A stretch of DNA of 64,000 bases from Nigrospora sphaerica (Eukaryota; Ascomycota; Sordariomycetes; Amphisphaeriales; Apiosporaceae). The translations under genes were made by a program, and so were the position numbers. Below the pieces are notes generated by a model. That model saw nothing but the letters and a program-made list of their open reading frames with translations. It was not told where the DNA came from and ran no database searches. The stretch covers positions 744,001 to 808,000 of the forward strand of contig JAGVVL010000029.1 in NCBI GenBank assembly GCA_018287875.1, given 5' to 3'. Within the stretch, counting starts at the first letter, position 1. Each line of letters opens with the position of its first letter. Of this stretch, positions 33,149-44,290 are shown one piece after another.

Positions 33149-34428
33149 TTAGGCTCGCTGAGATATATCAGGATTGGCATCATTAGATTGAATGCAATAA
33201 GTTAACAAAGCAGCTAAAACAAATCCAACCGGTAAAATACTGAGGGCATAGGTAAACCCTTCCGCAGAAAAATGAATCAAGCCATCTGCTTTAGAAAGAA
33301 TAGAAGAACGATCTAATAAATATCCAATAATCGGTTGCGATAAACCGCCCCCTAGCATAATAATTAAGTTAATTACCGCAAATGCAATACCTGAAATACT
33401 ATCGCGATAAAAATTGCGTGCAATAGTAAATACAGTAACTTGTACCGAACTAAAACATCCAAATAAGAATAGTAAAATCATTAAATATGCTTTTGAGAGC
33501 TCTGGAGCATACAAGATAAGACTAAAACACATGCCCGCTAATATGGTATTAAGTCTAATAAAATTAGGCAAATAATTTGCTTTACATTGGCTTGCTATAA
33601 ATCCCATCATTGGGCTTCCGATGCCCCAACCTAAAAAGATTAAAGCATTATAATCTGCTGCTTGTTGTGGACTAAAATGATAGGTTTCAATTAGATAAGG
33701 AATACCCCATACTTCCGCAAAAGCAGTGAGTGATAAGAATAATGCACATCCAATTATACCTAGTACCCACATTTTAGCATCCATGACTAAGGCTCTAATC
33801 GCTGCTTGATAACGCCTGTTATTCATAGGGTTATCTGGACTGCTAGATTCCTCAATCGAACGTTCTGGAATAAAGTAGTATAGTAATGTTGTTAATACAA
33901 GGCCAATTGTAACAGCCCCCATGAGTAAATGATAAGTGCCTATACGATCTATTAAATGGATTAAAGTCATATTGCCTATCATGGCCCCTATCATTCCTAG
34001 ACTAGTCGTTAAACCAGTGATAAATGAAAAATAATGGCTAGGGAACCATAAAGTGGCTAATTTCATAACCCCTACAAAAGCAAATGCGGAGCCAAAACCG
34101 ATCATTAATCGTCCAGTATAAGCAATATAGAAGCTACTACTACTAAATCCGTATGCGCCTATTGCACACAGCAAACAAGCCATGGCAAGTACTTTCCCAG
34201 GATTTTTCGATCCATAAGAATACCCGCCGGTATTTGCATGGGGACATAAGTGTAATAGTAAGCCGCAGCGAGATTACCAAAGGCTAATCCATTCATCATG
34301 AATAGATTACGCAAATAATCTGTCATGACACTTGGTAAAATACGTAATAAGTATTCGTAGCAATAAAAAGCAGAGGCAAGCGTCCAGATGACCCAGCCTA
34401 AAACAATAGGGTAATATTTTTGTAGCAT
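33149..34428 (-). CDS. Major facilitator superfamily transporter, frameshifted
   Basis: About 12 membrane helices are visible. The N-terminal region YYYTYVPMQIPAGILMDR resembles an MFS family abundant in Legionella and Coxiella that includes Pht-type nutrient carriers. A T run at 34203-34207 lacks one base just after the first MFS signature. Restored length is about 426 residues. The substrate cannot be told from the sequence; amino acids or related nutrients are a guess from the family. Confidence 0.75.
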
Positions 34429-34496
34429 AGATAGGTAGGTGCTAGACTTTATTCCTTTAAAGTACTATGAGAAGGAGAGAAGAGGTTGAAAACCAA

Positions 34497-34708
34497 TTAG
34501 CTCATATCGCTAAGGCTAAAGTCTTTGAATAATTGTTCTCGAGCGCTTTGTTTGCTACTTGGGCTGTAGGTAGTGGCACTAGTTAAACAATATCCACAAC
34601 GCTCAGTACTAAGTGTTTCTTGATCCATCGTAGATAATATATTGAACTGTTTTCCACAGCGACATTGTATATCTACACTACGTAATTTGGGATGCGTATT
34701 TTTTTCAT
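34497..34708 (-). CDS. rpmE: Divergent 50S ribosomal protein L31, start frameshifted
   Basis: If one base is added to the T run at 34699-34705, an ATG at 34708 opens a 70-residue protein starting MKKNTHPKLRSVDI, like L31. Cys16 and Cys18 match the zinc-binding CxCG of L31, and a second pair (CGYC) lies near residue 38. The usual HPFYTGKQ motif and basic tail are replaced by an unrelated, Ser-rich end. Total length equals that of E. coli L31. Without the correction a 91-residue frame opens further upstream. Confidence 0.6.
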
Positions 34709-34839
34709 AGGTTGTTTTAATCGTTTTAAATTGATACATATTATATAAAAGACATACCATGATGTAAATCATCTCCTATTCTCTCTTCTTTTGCTCCTAT
34801 TTATCCTTTATTCATTAAGAAGATATCCTGAGAAATCTT

Positions 34840-35244
34840 CTATTGTGCTGTATCACCTGGAAGGTCAACTGGTTGCAAGGCCTTTTGAAAATTTAGATAA
34901 CTGACTGGTTTGGTAAATATAAAGGAAGGATGGTAGTCAAGTTGTAATTTTTTTAATATTTTCTCATCACCATGCGCGGTGACTACAATAATAAATAAAG
35001 GTTCCATTCTTTTAGCGTCATCCTCGCGAACTTTCTCTAGTACTTGTTCTCCATTCATATCTGGCAAGCCAAGATCTAATATAACAGCGCAAAAATCCTG
35101 TTTTTGAATTAGTTTTAACGCACTTTCTCCTGTAGGTGCAATCGTCACTTCAAATTTCAGTTTCGTTAAAAAATAAGTATGTATTTTTTGCGCTACTTTA
35201 TCATCTTCTACCAGTAAAATTTTTCGATTAGTTTCTCGTAACAT
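34840..35244 (-). CDS. Stand-alone response-regulator receiver protein
   Basis: A single CheY-like domain of 134 residues. VEDDK holds the acidic pocket, the phospho-acceptor Asp is in ILDLGLPDMNG, the switch Thr in VVTAHG and the Lys in FTKPVS. There is no output domain and no histidine kinase nearby. Single-domain regulators usually act by protein contact or as phosphate relays. Confidence 0.9.
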   Translation of the reverse strand: MLRETNRKILLVEDDKVAQKIHTYFLTKLKFEVTIAPTGESALKLIQKQDFCAVILDLGLPDMNGEQVLEKVREDDAKRMEPLFIIVVTAHGDEKILKKLQLDYHPSFIFTKPVSYLNFQKALQPVDLPGDTAQ

Positions 35245-35611
35245 ATTTTCTTATCTCTTTACGTTTTCATTGAATACTCTACCCGCCAATATATAAAAAT
35301 CTTAAATTTTTTATAGAGCAAATTTTTCTGGAAAAACAGGAAAAAATAATCATTTTAACCATTTTTTGACAAAAAAGTTAAAAAGAGCATTTAATTTGCT
35401 ATATTTAATATTCAGCACTATGTTTACTGGTTTAGTCAAATAAGTAATTTTTTATACAAGGTTTATGACCAATAAAATTTCAATATTTTATCGGATTCAC
35501 TTATCAAAATATTGCACAACTTGAATAAGTTTTTATATGATGAAAGTGTTCTAACTGCCTTATCGAGTGATATATAAAGCGTCCATTTTTTATTAGTATC
35601 CGGGGTGATTA
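35245..35611. other. AT-rich spacer between the receiver gene and comEC
   Basis: No gene or RNA could be supported. The region separates divergent genes and must hold both promoters, but no strong -35/-10 pair stood out. Confidence 0.4.
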
Positions 35612-37990
35612 TTGTTATTCTGGTCCATCGCGTTTTTATTAGGGGTTGCGTTTCCTACTACCTGGTCGATTGCCCCCTCTATATGGATCCTCTCTTTTGG
35701 TATTACGCTCTCTTTAATCGCAATAACCATTTGTTCTACGTATTACCCTTATGACCTTAAGATAATTTCAGCCTTTTTGTTAGGGGGATGGTGGTTCTGT
35801 TATCAGTTTAGTCTCTGTACACTTAATTTACCTAATGAGTATTTTAATAAACCGGTCATCGTGTCAGGACGGATCATCTCTTTTCCTGAGACACACAGCA
35901 AACATACCACATTTGAGTATAGTATTGATACCATTCATCACAAGCCATGCCGAGCTATTTCAGTCCTTTTATCTGACTATCATTCTCATGGTGGTCATAG
36001 ACTACCCCTTAAACGAGGAGAGTATTGGCAATTTTGTATTCGTTTAAAAAGAGTCAGAGGTTTTTGGAATGTAGGTAGCTTTGATAAGCAAGCATGGTTG
36101 TTAAGTAAAGGTATTTTAGCAACGGGCACTATTACCAAAAAGGAGAAAGCAACCCAGTTAAGTTCAGCTGCTAAACCATACAGCATGCTAAATTTTTGCA
36201 ATACGATAATAAATGTCTTGTATCAGTGGCGATTAAAGTTAGGTCATTATCTATTACTGCATGTGCAAAATAAAGAATGCCTCGGTCTCTTACAAGCTTT
36301 AGTGATTGGAGAACGCAAACTCATTTTAGAAGAACAATGGGAAGTCATGCGTATCACAGGTACCAATCATCTATTTGCTATCTCTGGGCTACATATCGGT
36401 TTTGTAGGCTGGATATTATATAGCTTAACTCGTTTTTTCTGGTTTTGTATGCCTTCTTTGGCACTATACATACCAATGCAACAGGCAGCTTGCATCGGTG
36501 CCTGGTTAGGGGCGTGCCTCTACAGTATGTTATCAGGTTTTGCGCTTCCTATTCAGCGCGCTTTAATTATGTTTACCAGTTTTACTGTCGTGATTTTACA
36601 AAGACGAACTGTATCTATATGGGATGGGTGGTCTGCAGCGTTACTGATTATGTTAGGAGTAAAGCCTTTTGTTGTATTAAGTGAAAGTTTTTGGCTTTCT
36701 TTTGCAGCGGTGGCCACTATTTTTTATGGATTAGGCAATCGTCTTCGCATGAGTGAAGACGCTGGCGTTATACAGAACTTGTGGAAAAAATGGGGAAAAA
36801 CTCAATGGATTATTACGATTGGTTTATTGCCCATGACACTATGGTTTTTTCAACAATTATCAATCATAGGGTTTTTAGTTAATTTAGTCGCTATTCCTTG
36901 TATCGGTTTTATCATTTTGCCTACCAGTCTACTGGGAACGCTTTTGTATCCAATATGGCCCAATGGGTTTCAGGTTTTAATTGTAATTAGTGCAAAATGC
37001 TTGTGGTATCTTTGGATGTTATTAACTTATCTGTCTTCTTTATCTTTTGCGCATTCAAGCCTTATTATACCAAATGGATGGGTATTATGTATGACTATTG
37101 TAAGTATTGTATTATTTATTGCCCCTATTGGTTTTCCAGGGCGTTATTATCTTGGTGGTATTGGATTGTTACCCCTTTTATTACACTCACCGTTACAGCC
37201 AAAGCCTAATGAGTTCTGGTTAACGGTACTAGATGTTGGGCAAGGATTATCAGTTATTATTCGCACTCACCGCCATACATTGATATATGATACAGGACCT
37301 AGCTTTGGAGGGAGATTGGATGCTGGAAATGCAGTGGTATTGCCATATTTAAAATATTCGGGCATTAAAAAAATTGACAAGATGATTATTAGTCATGGCG
37401 ACAATGATCATAGTGGCGGGGCAAAAAGTATAGTTAACGCCATACCCGTTTACTCAATATTAACCAGTGAATTGACTCGTAGCCCTGTCTCAAAAGCCTG
37501 TGCATGCCGTAGAGGGCAAACATGGAACTGGGATGGGGTAGAGTTTAGTATACTACATCCAGGAGAGGAAGAATTAAAAAGTAATGATCGTTCTTGCGTA
37601 TTAAAAGTGAGTAATGGGGTCCATCATTTACTGTTGCCTGGAGATATTCATCGAAAAGGTGAAAAAATACTATTAAAAAACAATCCGGATTTACATACGA
37701 TTAGTTTTTTGCTAGCTCCTCACCATGGGAGCAAGACTTCTTCAAGCCCGGCTCTTGTTCGCCAACTATCTCCTAAACATGTATTGTTTTCTGTAGGTGC
37801 TTATAATCGCTTTTCTTTTCCTAATGCTGTCATTGTCAACCGCTATAAAGATTACCATGCTTATTTACACTCTACTGATCAAAAGGGCATGATCACCGTT
37901 TGCTTTGGAAAAACTAATGATCAACTCACCATCCATAGTTTTTATGAGAACTATAAGAAAATTTGGCATCAACCCCTTCTTAAAGGCTAG
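35612..37990 (+). CDS. comEC: DNA internalization protein ComEC/Rec2
   Basis: ComEC is the inner-membrane channel for transforming DNA. The 792-residue protein has an N-terminal OB/DUF4131 region, a competence domain with many helices (GLLQALVIGERKLI, TGTNHLFAISGLHIG), and a C-terminal metallo-beta-lactamase domain (DVGQGLSVII, SHGDNDHSGG, LAPHHGSKTSSS). It starts with TTG behind ggggtga. The frame is intact across 2.4 kb. With ComF and a PilX-like gene it suggests competence is kept. Confidence 0.95.
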   Translation: MLFWSIAFLLGVAFPTTWSIAPSIWILSFGITLSLIAITICSTYYPYDLKIISAFLLGGWWFCYQFSLCTLNLPNEYFNKPVIVSGRIISFPETHSKHTTFEYSIDTIHHKPCRAISVLLSDYHSHGGHRLPLKRGEYWQFCIRLKRVRGFWNVGSFDKQAWLLSKGILATGTITKKEKATQLSSAAKPYSMLNFCNTIINVLYQWRLKLGHYLLLHVQNKECLGLLQALVIGERKLILEEQWEVMRITGTNHLFAISGLHIGFVGWILYSLTRFFWFCMPSLALYIPMQQAACIGAWLGACLYSMLSGFALPIQRALIMFTSFTVVILQRRTVSIWDGWSAALLIMLGVKPFVVLSESFWLSFAAVATIFYGLGNRLRMSEDAGVIQNLWKKWGKTQWIITIGLLPMTLWFFQQLSIIGFLVNLVAIPCIGFIILPTSLLGTLLYPIWPNGFQVLIVISAKCLWYLWMLLTYLSSLSFAHSSLIIPNGWVLCMTIVSIVLFIAPIGFPGRYYLGGIGLLPLLLHSPLQPKPNEFWLTVLDVGQGLSVIIRTHRHTLIYDTGPSFGGRLDAGNAVVLPYLKYSGIKKIDKMIISHGDNDHSGGAKSIVNAIPVYSILTSELTRSPVSKACACRRGQTWNWDGVEFSILHPGEEELKSNDRSCVLKVSNGVHHLLLPGDIHRKGEKILLKNNPDLHTISFLLAPHHGSKTSSSPALVRQLSPKHVLFSVGAYNRFSFPNAVIVNRYKDYHAYLHSTDQKGMITVCFGKTNDQLTIHSFYENYKKIWHQPLLKG

Positions 37991-37993
37991 GTT

Positions 37994-38500
37994 TTATACA
38001 AAGTAATGTATCAAATACAGTAATATACTTGCATAAACGCCTGCTAAGATATCATCTAACATAATACCGATGCCACCATGGACTTTTTGGTCTACTATAT
38101 TAATTGGCCAAGGTTTGAATATATCAAATATTCGAAATAGTAGAAGGCCTAATATTGACCAAGTTAAGCCCACTGGTGCATTAAGCATCGTCAGTAAGTA
38201 ACCACAAATTTCATCCCAAACGATAATGGGATCATCTGTCGTTTCTAATACTTCTTCTGCAATCGAGCAAACGACAATGCCTACCATGATAAAAAACAGT
38301 AAAATAGCTGAATAATAAAATGTTGAAAAAGTCTGCAATACATGATGAAGCGGTATTCCTACTAAAATAGTAGACAACGTGCCGGGTACGATGCGTATTA
38401 AACCGGTCCCGAAACCAAAAGCAATAAAGCAAGCTGGATAGCGTATAGAGGCTTTGATATTTTGTATCTGCTTTCGTATAGCGTAATTGTTGATAAACAT
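37994..38500 (-). CDS. pgpA: Phosphatidylglycerophosphatase A
   Basis: PgpA makes phosphatidylglycerol from its phosphate. FGFGTGLIRIVPGTLST, IIVWDEICGY, RIFDIFKPWPI and HGGIGIMLDDILAGV are all family motifs, including the acidic metal-binding cluster. It has 168 residues with about four membrane segments. It converges with comEC, 4 bp apart. Confidence 0.94.
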   Translation of the reverse strand: MFINNYAIRKQIQNIKASIRYPACFIAFGFGTGLIRIVPGTLSTILVGIPLHHVLQTFSTFYYSAILLFFIMVGIVVCSIAEEVLETTDDPIIVWDEICGYLLTMLNAPVGLTWSILGLLLFRIFDIFKPWPINIVDQKVHGGIGIMLDDILAGVYASILLYLIHYFV

Positions 38501-38637
38501 TATAGGTAATGTAGTATTACTAAAAATAATTTAATGATATAATTCAAACTATTTTCTATTTTTAAAATAAAAGTATTTCCTTAGTTTAGTTAGAATTAAA
38601 GTATCTATATCTTTAAAATATAACAAATTATGGATAG

Positions 38638-38666
38638 CTTGAATACTTTCTTACAAGACCCCAAAT
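38638..38666 (+). promoter_or_regulatory. Sigma-32-like promoter upstream of rpoD
   Basis: CTTGAA (38638-38643) and CCCCAAAT (38659-38666) are 15 bp apart, close to the RpoH consensus. They lie 70 bp before rpoD. E. coli rpoD also has a heat-shock promoter, which supports the call. Confidence 0.6.
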
Positions 38667-38736
38667 TACTGTTGGCTTGTGTTGAAATAAGCTCGTTTTA
38701 TTTATCATCTTGCGATTTTATTAGAGATTCTGTGAT

Positions 38737-40750
38737 ATGGAACATGATCAAAGACAACTACCTTTAAGTGATCTCATTTTATATGCTAAGAAGCAGCAGG
38801 GATTTATTACACACGCAGAAATAAATGATTATATCGAGGCAAATGATTATACATTGGTAGAGTCAAACTCTACAATCTTTGAAGATATTGTAAGTGCCTT
38901 AGAAGATGCCAATATACAGGTAGTAGAGACGGTACAAGATGTAAATAATGAGCCTAATGAAATAGAGGCTAGTGCTGAAAGCTATAGCGGACGCTTAGCG
39001 CCTGAAGAGCATGGATTAGATTCCACTCGCTTGTATATGGCTGCTATGGCGCAATTTAAATTACTGACACGTAGCGAGGAAATTTATTGGGCCAAAGCTA
39101 TTCAAGAAGGGTATCGAAAAACTTTAGTAGCACTTGCAAAGTATCTAAGTAATATCGAACTTTTTTAGGGCAATATGAATCTTATAAAGAAGGGAATATA
39201 AAACTAAATGAATTTCTAATTGGTTTTATTAGTGATGAACCTTTTGAGGATGAAGTAGGTTCTGATGTCTCTTTAACTTCTAATGAGGAGGAACCCCTGA
39301 GGAGGATTTAATGTCCGGGGATGATGCTAAAAATAGTAGCGATTCTGAGGATGATAGCGATTCTGAAGATGAAGAAACAGAAGAAAAAGGATTAGTCTCT
39401 GAAAAAGGGTTATCTGATGGAGAAGGAGAAGAAAAAGAGTTAGCTGCTGAGAAAAAATTATCTGATTCAGAAGAGGAAGATTCTGATTCAGAAGAGGAAG
39501 ATATTGAAAAGAGCAAGGATTCTGGTCCTGATCCTGAAGTAGTCGAGACTCGATTTGCCGTATTAACTAAGTTATACGAGGAAGCGCGTAGTCTATTTGA
39601 AAAAAATGGGTTTCATCACCCCGCTACTCAATTAGCTTTAACTAATTTAGGCAATGAATTTCAAAGTTTTAAATTAAATCCTAAACTGCTAGATAAAATG
39701 GTAGATACTGTTTCAGGGCTAGCAAAGATAGTCCTTGCACAAGGAGGGTCGATCCGGTCATTATGTGAAACAAAAGGAAGAATGCCGTCTGATGATTTCA
39801 TAAAATGGTTCATTGGTAATGAAACGAATATAGATTGGTTAAAACCTTATATTGCAAAAAAGAAAAATACGGACAAAATTAAGTCGGTTCAAGCCGAAGT
39901 AAAACAATTACAGCAAAAGCTAATTGCAATAGAAAATAAAACGGCATTATCTATACAAGATATTCGTGATATTAATCGACAAGTATTAGAAGGTGTTAAA
40001 CAAACTTCTAAGGCAAAAATAGTAATTATCCAAGCTAACTTACGTCTAGTAATTTCCATTGCTAAAAAGTATACCAATCGAGGCTTGCAATTCTTAGACC
40101 TGATACAAGAAGGTAATATTGGTTTAATGAAAGCAGTCGATAAATTTGACTATCGCAGAGGTTATAAATTTTCAACTTATGCAACTTGGTGGATTAGACA
40201 AGCTATTACACGAGCCATTGCTGATCAAGCTCGGACTATTCGTATCCCAGTGCATATGATTGAGACGATTAACAAACTTCATCGAGTCGCAAGACAAATT
40301 CTGCAAAAAACAGGAAAAATAGCGACTGCTGAGCAATTAGCAAAGGTCATGCAATTACCTGTCGAAAAAATCAATAAAATTCTGAAAATTTCAAAAGAAC
40401 CCGTTTCTATGCAGACTCCTATTGGAGATGGAGATGATGGATCTGTCTTAGGCGATTTTGTGGAAGGATCTGAGGTATCTCCTCTAGACTATACAATGTC
40501 TGAAGGCTTACGTACCGCAGTACGCAAAGTATTGAAGACTTTAATACCGAGGGAAGCTAAGATCTTGAGAATGCGTTTTGGCATTGATATGAATACAGAT
40601 AGTACACTTGAGTATGTAGGTAAACAGTTCAATGTAACCCGTGAGAGGATTCGTCAGATTGAATCTAAATCTCTTTTAAAATTGCGTAGCCCAAACCGAG
40701 CACATTTACTGAATAGTTTTTTAGATGACTTCAGTGATTCCGCAGAATAG
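38737..40750 (+). CDS. rpoD: RNA polymerase primary sigma factor RpoD, frameshifted, with acidic insert
   Basis: Region 1.1 is at the N-terminus and region 1.2 shows [22 protein letters not shown]. Regions 2-4 are complete ([61 protein letters not shown]). Two losses, T 39171-39176 and C 39294-39297, are bridged by good coding sequence. Between regions 1.2 and 2 lies a Ser/Asp/Glu-rich stretch (about 39330-39530) with an exact 21-bp tandem repeat. Restored length is about 671 residues. Confidence 0.95.
39461..39502 (+). repeat. Exact 21-bp tandem repeat (x2) inside rpoD
   Basis: Two adjacent identical copies encode SDSEEED twice within the acidic segment of the sigma factor. Nearby codons are degenerate versions of the same unit. 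Confidence 0.9.
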
Positions 40751-40766
40751 CTCTAAATAGAGCTAT
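40747..40766. terminator. Hairpin at the convergent rpoD / phosphate permease ends
   Basis: atagctct-aaat-agagctat is a perfect 8-bp stem that covers the stop codon regions of both genes. It lacks a T run, so termination is only possible, not certain. Confidence 0.4.
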
Positions 40767-41763
40767 GCGACTAATGAGGTGAGGTACATAATAAGCGCTG
40801 CTATTGAGCCAGAGCAAGGAACGGTCATTAGCCATGACCATAAAATACGATGTACCGTAGACCATTGAACATATTGGGTGCCTTTTGATAACCCGCTACC
40901 AATGATTGCACCTGTTACCGTATGAGTGGTCGAAATAGGCAACCCAAATTTATTAGCAGTTAACAAAGTGATAGCTGCACTACTTGCAGCACAACTTCCA
41001 GTTAACGGCGTAAGTAACGTGATTTTTTCACTCATGGTATGCATAATGCGCCATCCTCCAAACAAAGTTCCTAGCCCCATGACTAAGTTACATGACAGGA
41101 CGACCCAGCTCGGCACGTAAAAAGTATCTCCTAGCAACCCTCCAGAAAATAAAAGAATAGAAATTAATCCCATCGTCTTTTGTGCATCATTTCCTCCATG
41201 CCCTAAGCTTAAAAAAGCAGCTGAAATGAATTGAATAATTTTAGCCCATTCGGTCGTTTGGTTATTAAAGGCAGGGTAAGAGAGTATTTTATTGAAAATA
41301 ATGACTAATACTGTACTGGCAATCAGTCCTAAAGTGGGCGAAAGAATTAATGCTAATAAGACAGGCAATAACCCATTAATATTTAAAGCAGCGAACCCTC
41401 CCTTAATTAGAGTGGCACCGATTAACCCCCAATTAATGCGTGAGAAGAACTAGACGGAAGGCCTAAATGCCAAGTAATCAAGTTCCAACTAATTGAGCCA
41501 GTTAATGCACAAAATAACAGGGTAGGGGTCACTGCCTCTGGAAAAATTAGACCTGCTCCTATTGTATTAGCAACATTCAGTTTAAAAAATAGAAAAGCAA
41601 TAAAATTAAAAAAGGAGGCCCATAAGATCGCAGGAAAAGGTTTAAGCACCCGGGTTGCAACGATGGTTGCCACAGAGTTAGGTGCATCGTGCAATCCATT
41701 TAGGAAATCAAAAATAAAAGCGACAAATACTACAAAATAGATAAATGTCGGAGTATCAATCAT
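40763..41763 (-). CDS. PiT-family inorganic phosphate transporter, frameshifted
   Basis: The duplicated PiT signature appears as FDFLNGLHDAPNSVATIVATR near the N-terminus and LSLGHGGNDAQKTMGLI in the second half. LPSSSSHALIGG and LPISTTHTVTGAIIGSG are the repeated core motifs. A C run at 41426-41430 lacks one base; restored length is about 333 residues, a short PiT permease. It probably imports phosphate with a cation. The DUF47 regulator often found beside it is absent. Confidence 0.92.
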
Positions 41764-41993
41764 ATCGTTTTAGGGAAATAGCATTAAATAAATAGTTTTT
41801 TATCATTCAGAATGTTAAAAAGCCGTGCCTGAATTTATGTGAAAATTACTAATGACTTGAATAGGGATAGTGACGTGCATAAACATATATTTTAAGGTGA
41901 ATTGAGTACCTTGGTGCTATATTGATGGATTAATATGCGCATAATGGGTGCACTATACTCTATTATTTTCAAAATGGGTAGTCTTTGTTGACA

Positions 41994-44165
41994 CTATTCA
42001 TTAAACAGTTCAAAACTAGTGAGTCCTGTGACGGTATCTACTTTTGTGACTTTAATACGGACTATATCTCCCAGCTGATAGGTTTTCTGTGAATGCTTCC
42101 CTTGAAGTAATATTTTTTAGCATCAAATGAATAATAATCATCTTGCATCGAACTAATATGAACTAAGCCTTCTACCAAATTGGTTTGTAAGGATACAAAG
42201 AACCCAAAGGCTGTAATATGAGTAATTTTTCCAAGAAAACATTCTCCTAAGTGAGTTTCCATGAGTTGTGATTGTAGTACTTGGGTGACATGTCTAGTTG
42301 CTTCATCCGCTCGTCTTTCAGTCATCGAGCAGTGTGCTCCTATCCCTTCAAGGCTTTTCATATCATAGTAAAAAACATCATTTTTTTGGTGTCGAGCGAG
42401 TAAATAGTAAATAATTCGATGAATAATTAAATCAGAGTAACGGCGAATTGGAGAAGTAAAGTGAGTATATTCAGAATAGGCTAATCCAAAATGTCCTTTA
42501 TTAGTAGAGGAATATATGGCTTGATTCATGGTGCGAAGCACCATGGTTTGAATCAGCTCGTTATCCGCATGCTCTTTACTCTTTTCTAAAAGAGTTGAAA
42601 AATCGCTTGGTTTAGGTGTGCGGCGTAACCAACTGCCAAAACTGATGCCTAATCGTTTAGTAAAATCTTTAAAATCATTAAGCTTTTCTGGAGAAGGGGC
42701 CTCATGAATACGAAATAAAGCTGGTATTTTATTCGCTATTAAAAATCGTGCAGTAGCAACATTAGCCATTAACATACATTCTTCAATGATGCGATGCGCT
42801 ACATTTCTTTTGTTAGCTTGAATATTATTAATTTTACCTTGTGCATCTAATAGAATTTTTGCTTCTGGTAACTCAAGATCAATAGCCCCTCGAATTTTCC
42901 TAGCTTGGTAAAGAATTTGATAGAGTGTATGTAAATTTTTAATTGGATTGGCAATGGCTTGGTGCCGTGCAGGATATTGATCAGTTTGTAAGTATTCTGC
43001 TACTTCGTTATAAGTTAAACGAGCTTGTGACTGAATAGTAGCAGGATAAAATTGATAACTGAGTAGTTTGCCTTGTAATGAAATCTGCATATCACAAACT
43101 AAAGCCAAACGCTCTACTTTAGGTTTTAATGAACACCAATCATTCGATAAAAGGTCAGGTAACATAGGAACGACCTGGTGCGGCAAATATACAGAATTGC
43201 CTCTTAAATAAGCTTCTTTGTCGATCGCAGTCCCCGGGCTAACAAAATGACTGACATCGGCAATTGCTACCAATAAACGCCATTGTTTTTTTCTTGATAG
43301 CAGTAAACAGCATCATCAAAATCTTTAGAATCTTCTCCATCGATTGTCACAAAAGGTAAGGATCTTAAATCCATTCTTTCTATCGCATCAGATTTTTCCT
43401 TTTGTTTTTGTAAACGCTTTACCTCATTTTGAATGGTTTTTGACCAGTTGTTAGGTAGGTTATACATTTGAATGGCCATTAAGCTTTCTATGCCTTTAGT
43501 ATTTTTATCTCCTAAGAGTTGAATAATTCGACCTTTTGGAGGGTGATGTAAATCAGGCTGTTGGATAATTTCTAATAAAACAATTTGACCTGGTTTAGCA
43601 TTGGCTTGAGAGCCTGGAGGTATATGAATGAGATGATTAATCGATGGATGCGCAGGAGTCACAACTGGGGTATTATTTTCTTCTGAATAATATCCTACTA
43701 ATTGTTCTGTATGACGTTCTAGTATCTCGACAATGGAGCCAAAGCGTTTATTTTGAGTGGTTTCTTGTGTAATACGAACTAGAACGCGATCATTAAGAAA
43801 TACTTGTCGCATTTGATAGACACTTAGAAAAATGTTTGGGCTTCCATCTTCTGGTGTTACCCATCCAAAGCTTTCTTTGACTCCACTAATTTTTCCTTTT
43901 AAAAAAATAGAGTTTTTAACAAGATTATAACCTTTATTACGAGACCAAATGAGTTGACCATCTCGGCACATGGCTCTTAATCGACGGCGCAATGCTTCTG
44001 TTTGTTCTTCTCCTTCTAATCCGAGTAAGCTAATTATTTTTTGACGCGTCATACTTTGATTGTTTTTTTCAGTAATGACAAAATATATTCTCGACTAGGA
44101 ATGGGGTTGCTATATTTTTCTGCTTCTCTATCAGCACAAGGATCTACAATTCTTTTGATGTTCAT
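41994..44165 (-). CDS. rnr: Ribonuclease R, frameshifted three times
   Basis: RNase R degrades structured RNA 3' to 5'. From ATG 44165 a winged-helix region (NPIPSREYIL, then GEEQTEALRRRLRAM) leads to cold-shock domains (GKISGVKESFGWVTPEDG). The RNB catalytic domain has DGEDSKDFDDAV and VAIADVSHFV...GNSVYLPHQVVPMLP, and a C-terminal S1 domain follows (GKITHITAFGFFVSL). Runs at 44063-44069, 43286-43292 and 42083-42086 each lack one base. Restored length is about 724 residues. The C-terminal basic tail of E. coli RNase R is missing. Confidence 0.94.
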
Positions 44166-44254
44166 TCTTTTTAAATAATAATGTTAAATGTGGGTATGAA
44201 TTTGGATAAGGTAAATTGGGGGCAAAACTTTTTAGTCAGTATACCTGTATGCCC

Positions 44255-44284
44255 TTGACACGCCTAGCTATAAATTCTTATAGT
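44255..44284 (+). promoter_or_regulatory. Strong sigma-70 promoter in a gene-free region
   Basis: Perfect TTGACA (44255-44260) and TATAGT (44279-44284) with an 18-bp spacer. No open frame follows; a hairpin lies about 100 bp downstream. Confidence 0.6.
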
Positions 44285-44290
44285 GGGTTC

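Noticed and set aside
39280..39516. Ser-rich open frame antisense to rpoD
   Set aside because: It is only the complement of the Ser/Asp/Glu repeat tract of rpoD.
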